Positions 52,523 through 57,629 of a DNA stretch of 57,629 nucleotides are shown here, one piece after another. Below the pieces are notes generated by a model. That model did no database searches, was not told where the DNA came from, and saw only the letters and a program-made list of their open reading frames with translations. Both the position numbers and the translations under genes were made by a program. Source of the DNA: Pseudomonadota bacterium (GTDB lineage Bacteria > Pseudomonadota > Gammaproteobacteria > Steroidobacterales > Woeseiaceae); NCBI GenBank assembly GCA_020027645.1, contig JAHKKM010000012.1, forward strand, positions 1 through 57,629, given 5' to 3'. Position 1 is the stretch's first letter, and the number at the start of each line of letters is the position of its first letter.

Positions 52523-54199
52523 GTGAAACAAAAGACCTGTCTGCGCCTGACGGGCGCTGCCTTATTGAGTGTTCTGCTGCTTGGTGGCTGTGGCGGCCCG
52601 GATTCTGAAGTAGCGGTAACGGAAGCCACATCCGGTCCGCCGGCCGAGGTTCAGCCACGGCCGGACATTTACGCTGAAGTGGCTCTCGTCTCCGATTTGT
52701 CGGGCTTGAGTTCCGAGCAGCGCCAGATGCTGGTGTTGATGATCGAGGCGTCGCAAATCATGGACGGGCTTTACTGGCGCCAGGCATTCGGTGACGGTTA
52801 CCAGGAATGGCTGGCCAGCATCGGTGTCGCCGAACAGCGGCAATTCGCAGAGCTCAACTACGGGCCATGGGATCGGCTGGATGGGGACAAGCCATTCATG
52901 CCCGGATTTGGACCGAAGCCGTTGGGCGCGAACTTTTACCCGGCCGACATGACCCATGAAGAGTTCGAAGCGGCAGACCTGAATGACAAGACCGGGCTTT
53001 ATTCACTGGTACGTCGCGACGAGTCCGGAGCGCTGGTCACGGTGCCCTACCATGTCGCGTACGCGCCGGAATTGCAGAAGGCAGCCACCTTATTGCGCGC
53101 TGCAGCCGAACTCAGCGATCACGAGGGATTTGCCAATTATCTGCGGCTGCGTGCCGACGCATTGCTGACGGATGACTTTCAGGTAAGTGACATGGCGTGG
53201 ATGGATGTCAAGACGAACCCTATCGAACTCGTGATCGGGCCGATCGAGACCTACGAGGACCAGTTGTTCGGATATCGCAGTGCGTATGAGGCTTACGTCC
53301 TGATCAAGGACATGGAGTGGAGCGAGAGATTGGCGCGATTTGCAGAATTCCTTCCGGAACTGCAACGGGGGCTGCCTGTGGATGACATCTACAAGGCCGA
53401 AACTCCGGGGACAGATTCCGATCTCAACGCGTACGACGTCGTGTACTACGCTGGCCACAGCAATGCCGGATCCAAGACCATTGCAATCAACCTGCCAAAC
53501 GACGAGGAAGTGCAGTTGCAGAAAGGAGCACGGCGTTTGCAGCTCAAGAACGCCATGCGGGCCAAATTCGAAAAGATACTCGAGCCTATAGCCGATGTAT
53601 TGATCGACGATTCGCAGCGACGTCACGTGGATTTCGATTCATTTTTTGCCAACACCATGTTTCACGAGGTAGCGCACGGACTCGGCATCAAGAATACGGT
53701 CGATGGCAAGGGAACGGTCCGTCAAAGATTGCTCGAAACCGCATCCAGCATGGAAGAGGGTAAAGCGGACATTCTTGGTCTGTACATGATTACCAAGTTG
53801 CACGAAGCTGGAGAGTTGGGAGAGATTGACCTGCGCAACAATTACGTGACGTTCATGGCGGGGCTGTTTCGCTCGATACGCTTTGGCGCCACCAGTGCGC
53901 ATGGCAAGGCCACCATGGTTCGTTTCAATTTTTTCGCGGAGCACGGCGCCTTTGTGAGAGACCCGGAAAAGGGTACTTACACTGTGGATTTTCAGCGCAT
54001 GCAGGAAGCCATGACGGAATTGTCGAAGTTACTGCTAACGCTGCAGGGCGACGGTGACTATGCCGGAGCCACCCGCCTGATGGAGGAAAAAGGCGTCGTC
54101 AGCGCCGAATTGCAGGCTGACCTCGATCGGCTGACATCCGCCAGTATCCCGGTGGATGTCGTCTTTAATCAGGGCGTTGCCGAGCTGGGGCTGGAATGA
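52523..54199 (+). CDS. Lipoprotein Zn-peptidase of the dipeptidyl-peptidase III (M49-like) type
   Basis: A 558-residue protein starting at GTG 52523 with a lipoprotein signal (LLSVLLLGGC). The zinc site is HEVAH at residues 381-385, followed by Glu in EEGKAD at 411-416, which is the pattern of bacterial DPP III-like M49 proteins with a short HExxH. Other family-like stretches are YAGHSNAGSKTIAINLPNDE and RFGATSAHGKATMVRFNFF. It should hydrolyse short peptides in the periplasm. It overlaps the next gene by four bases, which also encodes a lipoprotein metallopeptidase. Confidence 0.88.
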   Translation: MKQKTCLRLTGAALLSVLLLGGCGGPDSEVAVTEATSGPPAEVQPRPDIYAEVALVSDLSGLSSEQRQMLVLMIEASQIMDGLYWRQAFGDGYQEWLASIGVAEQRQFAELNYGPWDRLDGDKPFMPGFGPKPLGANFYPADMTHEEFEAADLNDKTGLYSLVRRDESGALVTVPYHVAYAPELQKAATLLRAAAELSDHEGFANYLRLRADALLTDDFQVSDMAWMDVKTNPIELVIGPIETYEDQLFGYRSAYEAYVLIKDMEWSERLARFAEFLPELQRGLPVDDIYKAETPGTDSDLNAYDVVYYAGHSNAGSKTIAINLPNDEEVQLQKGARRLQLKNAMRAKFEKILEPIADVLIDDSQRRHVDFDSFFANTMFHEVAHGLGIKNTVDGKGTVRQRLLETASSMEEGKADILGLYMITKLHEAGELGEIDLRNNYVTFMAGLFRSIRFGATSAHGKATMVRFNFFAEHGAFVRDPEKGTYTVDFQRMQEAMTELSKLLLTLQGDGDYAGATRLMEEKGVVSAELQADLDRLTSASIPVDVVFNQGVAELGLE

Positions 54200-55950
54200 A
54201 TCGGGCCGTGGAGAGAGTGCCCGTGAGCTTGCGATTCCGAAACGCTGCCCTCACAGCATTACTGATCATCGCGGCAGCCGGCTGTACGCGCCCGGCGGAT
54301 GAAACGGTCGCAGAGGTAAAGCCGAGCTGGGCGGAGTTTGCGAATACGACCATTGGCGAATACTACCGGCGCAATCCGGAGACCGCGGTCAACGCCGGAC
54401 TGCACGAATACGATGGCCGGATGCGCGACCTGAGTATTGCGGCGAACGACGAATACCTTGAGTGGCTGCGGCAGACGCAGGACAAGATCCAGGCCTACGC
54501 AGGCCTCAAGGAAATCGAAGAATTCGAGCGCCAATACCTGTTGACGGCAATTTCAGGCGAAATTTTCGACTACGGGACATCCGGTTTCATACGCAGCAAC
54601 CCGATCTTCTACACGGGTCATCTTGGCACCAGCGTGTACCTCGACCGCGAGTACGCGGCGCTGGACGTCCGGCTTGCCGCATTCAACCGCTACATAGCGC
54701 AATTGCCAGCGTTTCTGCAGACGATGAAGTCCAATCTGCAGCCGCCTTTGCCGGCGTCTTACATCCAGGTCGGGCAACGTATCCTGGCCGGCTACGCGGA
54801 TTATCTGCGGGACACGGTGCCTGGCATATTTTCTTCGGTAGACGACGAGAAATTGCAAGCTGAATTTCGCTCCGTGAACACCGCTGCAGTTGCAGCCGCA
54901 CAGCAGGCTGCGGAATGGCTGGGCACCCTGAAGGACACTGCGAGTGACGACTACGCATTGGGCGAAGAACGTTTTCTGCAGATGTTGCATGCCAAGGAAG
55001 GGGTCGACATCACGATTGCAGAACTAAAGGCGGCGGGCGAGCGCGACCTGCAGGCCAACCTGGTTGCTCTCGAAGAGGCTTGTGCAGAATACGCGCCAGG
55101 CAGTGACGTCAAAGATTGCGTGCTCAGTGTGCAAAACAAGAAGCCCGAAGGCGGTGCTGTTGAAGGCGCAAGGCGGCAGCTTCCCTTGCTGCGAAAATTC
55201 CTGGAGGACAACAAGCTGGTGTCGATTCCGGGCACTGAAGAGGCGCTGGTCGACGAAGCTCCGCCGCACCGTCGTTTCAACGCGGCCTACATCAATATTC
55301 CCGGGCCGTATGAATCGGGGCTTCCGAGTACCTATTACATAGCGCCCGCGGATCCTGAGTGGTCCGAAGAAGACCAACGTGCCTACATACCGGGAGAAAC
55401 GAGTCTGTTGGCCATCACGGTACACGAAGTCTGGCCAGGGCATTTCCTGCAGTTTCTGCACGCGAATCGTGCGGACAATAACGTGGGTCGTCATTTCAGC
55501 ACCTATACCTTTACCGAAGGCTGGGCGCATTACACGGAGCAGATGATGTGGGATGCAGGCCTCGGCGACGGCGATCCGGAGGTGCGCATCGGTCAGTTGT
55601 TGAACGCCTTGTTGCGAAACGTGCGCTACCTGTCGGCAATCGGCCTGCACGCAGAGGGCATGACGATCGACGAGAGCCGGCAAATGTTTCTCGACAAGGC
55701 ATTCCAGGATTACGGCAATGCAGAGCAGCAATCCCTGCGTGGAACCTACGATCCTGGCTACCTGAACTACACGCTCGGCAAGCTGATGATCAACAAGTTG
55801 CGCAGTGATTGGGTCCGTGATCGTGGCGGACGCGAGGCATGGGGCGAATTTCACGACCGCTTTCTTGCATTCGGCTCACCCCCGATACCGCTGATCCGGA
55901 AGGAAATGCTCGGCGAGGAATACGACGGCGACGGCGCGCTGCTGCCCTGA
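54196..55950 (+). CDS. DUF885 family lipoprotein (putative metallopeptidase)
   Basis: A 584-residue protein starting at ATG 54196, in a four-base overlap with the upstream gene. It has a lipoprotein signal (ALLIIAAAGC). DUF885 features include the zinc-like motif HEVWPGH at residues 410-416, GWAHYTEQMMWDAG downstream, YNRYI-type helices and the C-terminal ASQALSYKLG equivalent NYTLGKLMINKLR. Members are M32-like peptidases with unclear substrates. Coupling with the M49-like gene suggests a shared role in periplasmic peptide turnover. Confidence 0.9.
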   Translation: MNRAVERVPVSLRFRNAALTALLIIAAAGCTRPADETVAEVKPSWAEFANTTIGEYYRRNPETAVNAGLHEYDGRMRDLSIAANDEYLEWLRQTQDKIQAYAGLKEIEEFERQYLLTAISGEIFDYGTSGFIRSNPIFYTGHLGTSVYLDREYAALDVRLAAFNRYIAQLPAFLQTMKSNLQPPLPASYIQVGQRILAGYADYLRDTVPGIFSSVDDEKLQAEFRSVNTAAVAAAQQAAEWLGTLKDTASDDYALGEERFLQMLHAKEGVDITIAELKAAGERDLQANLVALEEACAEYAPGSDVKDCVLSVQNKKPEGGAVEGARRQLPLLRKFLEDNKLVSIPGTEEALVDEAPPHRRFNAAYINIPGPYESGLPSTYYIAPADPEWSEEDQRAYIPGETSLLAITVHEVWPGHFLQFLHANRADNNVGRHFSTYTFTEGWAHYTEQMMWDAGLGDGDPEVRIGQLLNALLRNVRYLSAIGLHAEGMTIDESRQMFLDKAFQDYGNAEQQSLRGTYDPGYLNYTLGKLMINKLRSDWVRDRGGREAWGEFHDRFLAFGSPPIPLIRKEMLGEEYDGDGALLP

Positions 55951-55956
55951 CCGGCG

Positions 55957-57054
55957 TCAGTCGACCGCGAGCGTGGATTTGTCCAGTCGTGCGAGGCGAC
56001 TGCCGAAAAGCGAGCTCAGAAACAGCGCGTCCCGCGTTTCGTAAACACCGGTAATCGATGGATAGCTTGCGTGGCTGTCCTGCAGATCCATCAGCACGAC
56101 ACCGTCGCCATTGATACCGATTACGTGGGACGATTTTTCCGCGGCCGGCCGCACTGCCTGAGGTAATCGCAAGATTATTTTCCGCGCCCAGGGCAGGCCG
56201 GAAAGTCTGTCGATCAAATCATTTCTCGGTGCCACCAGACCGACCCAGAAGCGCTCGTTGAGACCGGTATCGATGTTGTCAGGAAAGCCGGGCAGGTTGT
56301 CCAGTACGACCTCGCGGCGGCCGCGATTCGGCCCCTCAAGCCAGAATCGCTGGATCCTGTAACTTGCGGTTTCAGAAACCAGCAGGAACTGCTGGTCGGC
56401 GCTTATTGCCACTCCGTTGGCGTAGTTCAGGCCGCTCATGATGACGCGCGTTATGCCTGTTGCCGGGTCGAATTCGAACACGCGCCCGTGGTCGCCGTGT
56501 TCGATGATGTCGAGAAGGCTGGCGTCAAAGGCATCGCCGAATTGGTGACCACTGAATTTCGAACTCGACTCCGTGAAATAGATCTTGCCGTCGGTCGAAG
56601 CGGCAACATCGTTCGGATACACGGGCTGGCCCGGTGCCCACTCTCCAACCAGCAAGGTCACCCTGCCATCCGGCGATACGGACTGCAGGCCAAGCTGCGA
56701 ATTGGCCACCATGAGGCGACCTTCGCTGTCAAATTCGAGTCCCAGGGGCCGGCCGCCGGTTTCGGCAAACACAGTCTGGTCGGTGCCGTCGGGCCGCAGC
56801 CGGATGATCCGGCCGCCCAGCGTGCTGGCAAAAATGTAGCCATCGCGGCCGGTAATGTCCTCCGGACCTTCGTGCTCGCCCAGGTCGATGATTTCTGCCT
56901 TTGCCAGCCGGTCATTGCTTTCGAAGGGGTCGATCAGGCCAGCATCGCGCGGCGCTTCCCAGGCGACCGGTGACACCGGAACCGGCCAGGTCAGCAGGTA
57001 GGTCAGAATCAGGACCAGGCCGGCAGCAACGACTATGGCAGAACGCTTCAGCAT
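55957..57054 (-). CDS. Membrane-anchored SMP-30/strictosidine synthase-like beta-propeller
   Basis: A 365-residue protein with an N-terminal anchor (AIVVAAGLVLILTYLLTWPV). The rest is a six-bladed propeller: GPEDITGRDGYIFASTLGGR, then RPLGLEFDSEGRLMVANSQL, PNDVAASTDGKIYFTESSSK, NYANGVAISADQQFLLVSET and GFPDNIDTGLNERFWVGLVA. These are hallmarks of the strictosidine synthase/SMP-30 group, which includes lactonases and esterases. The enzymatic activity is not predictable. It follows folE by 21 bases and is convergent with the DUF885 gene. Confidence 0.88.
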   Translation of the reverse strand: MLKRSAIVVAAGLVLILTYLLTWPVPVSPVAWEAPRDAGLIDPFESNDRLAKAEIIDLGEHEGPEDITGRDGYIFASTLGGRIIRLRPDGTDQTVFAETGGRPLGLEFDSEGRLMVANSQLGLQSVSPDGRVTLLVGEWAPGQPVYPNDVAASTDGKIYFTESSSKFSGHQFGDAFDASLLDIIEHGDHGRVFEFDPATGITRVIMSGLNYANGVAISADQQFLLVSETASYRIQRFWLEGPNRGRREVVLDNLPGFPDNIDTGLNERFWVGLVAPRNDLIDRLSGLPWARKIILRLPQAVRPAAEKSSHVIGINGDGVVLMDLQDSHASYPSITGVYETRDALFLSSLFGSRLARLDKSTLAVD

Positions 57055-57075
57055 CAGCGGTGCGATCTGCGTCGC

Positions 57076-57629
57076 TCAGCCAATCATCCGCAGGAATTCG
57101 GCACGAGTACGCGCGTCCTTGCGGAACAGGCCGAGCATCTGGCTGGTCACCATGGAGACGCCCGACTTGTGCACGCCGCGCGTGGTCATGCACTGGTGCG
57201 TCGCGTCGATTACAACACCGACGCCCCGTGGACTGAGCACGTCATTGATACAGTTCGCAATCTGCGCCGTCATTTTTTCCTGCACCTGAAATCGCCTTGC
57301 AAATGCGTCGACCACGCGCGCCAGCTTGCTGATCCCGACCACCTTGTCGCTTGGCAGGTAGCCGACGTGTGCCTTGCCGATGATCGGCGCCATGTGGTGT
57401 TCGCAATGCGATTCGAACGCTATGTCGCGAAGGACAATCATTTCGTCGTAGCCCTCGACCTCTTCGAAGGTTCGCCGCAGGTACGTGACCGGATCGTCCT
57501 TGTAGCCGCTGAACCAGTCTTCATACGCGAGCGCGACGCGCTTCGGCGTGTCGACGAGGCCTTCGCGGTCAGGGTCCTCGCCGGCCCACAACAGAAGTGT
57601 ACGCACGGCCTCTTCTGCCTGCTCACGGC
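57076..57629 (-). CDS. folE: GTP cyclohydrolase I (5' end outside window)
   Basis: The frame is open to the right edge, so the N-terminus is missing; the visible 184 codons start within [20 protein letters not shown]. Zinc and catalytic residues are present: [20 protein letters not shown] and [20 protein letters not shown]. The enzyme forms dihydroneopterin triphosphate from GTP, the first step of folate synthesis. Only the first few tens of residues are lost. Confidence 0.97.
   Translation of the reverse strand, partial: REQAEEAVRTLLLWAGEDPDREGLVDTPKRVALAYEDWFSGYKDDPVTYLRRTFEEVEGYDEMIVLRDIAFESHCEHHMAPIIGKAHVGYLPSDKVVGISKLARVVDAFARRFQVQEKMTAQIANCINDVLSPRGVGVVIDATHQCMTTRGVHKSGVSMVTSQMLGLFRKDARTRAEFLRMIG

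Noticed and set aside
51504-52658. Upstream extension of the SRPBCC frame into a single protein of over 700 residues
   Set aside because: The extra part is antisense to murI and has low-quality composition; the real protein starts at a signal-anchor Met at 51503.

Overview
The window looks like chromosomal DNA of a free-living, GC-rich gammaproteobacterium. The evidence is gammaproteobacterial gene order: rhlB divergent from trxA-rho, cysQ divergent from yrfG, accB-accC-prmA-(DUF3426)-dusB-fis-purH-purD, a PlsB-type acyltransferase, groES-groEL, and msrP-msrQ. The many secreted peptidases and hydrolases would fit a marine or sediment lineage such as Woeseiales or a relative, but that placement is a guess. 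I see no prophage, CRISPR array, tRNA or rRNA gene.

Layout. 1-5.4 kb: two adjacent DUF697-type proteins (the second a GTPase), then a tightly overlapping run of an alkyltransferase-like protein, a tandem DsbA/HCCA-isomerase-fold protein, an alpha/beta hydrolase and a small lipoprotein, followed by a secreted cyclase-family hydrolase. 5.4-7.1 kb: palindromic repeats around a small gene, a GFA-family gene and a small membrane protein. 7.1-12.9 kb: plsB, a shortened trhO, a small Cys-rich protein and a copper P-type ATPase. 13.0-16.1 kb (minus): a copper-resistance cluster (DUF465, CopL-like, copA, copB). 16.2-21.1 kb: cysQ, yrfG, rhlB, trxA and rho. 21.2-26.2 kb: REP elements, a large secreted protein ending in a pilin-like domain, a flavin-binding protein and an S9 peptidase. 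26.2-36.4 kb (minus): a long operon-like array accB-accC-prmA-DUF3426-dusB-fis-purH-purD-moeA. 36.6-39.5 kb: dsbD with two N-terminal alpha domains, and a TlpA-like thioredoxin. 39.6-41.8 kb: groES-groEL under a perfect CIRCE operator. 41.8-46.3 kb: more palindromic repeats, two small secreted proteins, msrQ, msrP, a FrnE-like DsbA protein and an epoxide-hydrolase-like protein. 46.4-49.8 kb: a T-box leader and ileS. 49.9-57.6 kb: a small hypothetical gene, an SRPBCC/GyrI-like protein, murI, two lipoprotein metallopeptidases, a beta-propeller protein and the 3' part of folE.

The main discovery candidate is the ileS leader at about 46.40-46.68 kb. It can be folded by hand into a nearly complete T-box riboswitch: a kink-turn, a specifier loop with isoleucine codon AUC, the AG-bulge/distal-loop pair, an antiterminator with the UGGUACC bulge, and a competing 11-bp terminator. 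T-boxes are classically found in Firmicutes and Actinobacteria; I know of no gammaproteobacterial example. The gene it controls encodes a type-2 (mupirocin-insensitive-type) IleRS, which suggests a tRNA-sensing backup synthetase.

Other points of interest are two families of paired inverted repeats that resemble RAYT/REP elements, a DUF3352-like/pilin fusion, a copA whose Tat signal lies upstream of any normal start codon, a TrhO lacking part of its N-terminal domain, and a Rho with an Asn/Arg-rich N-terminal extension.
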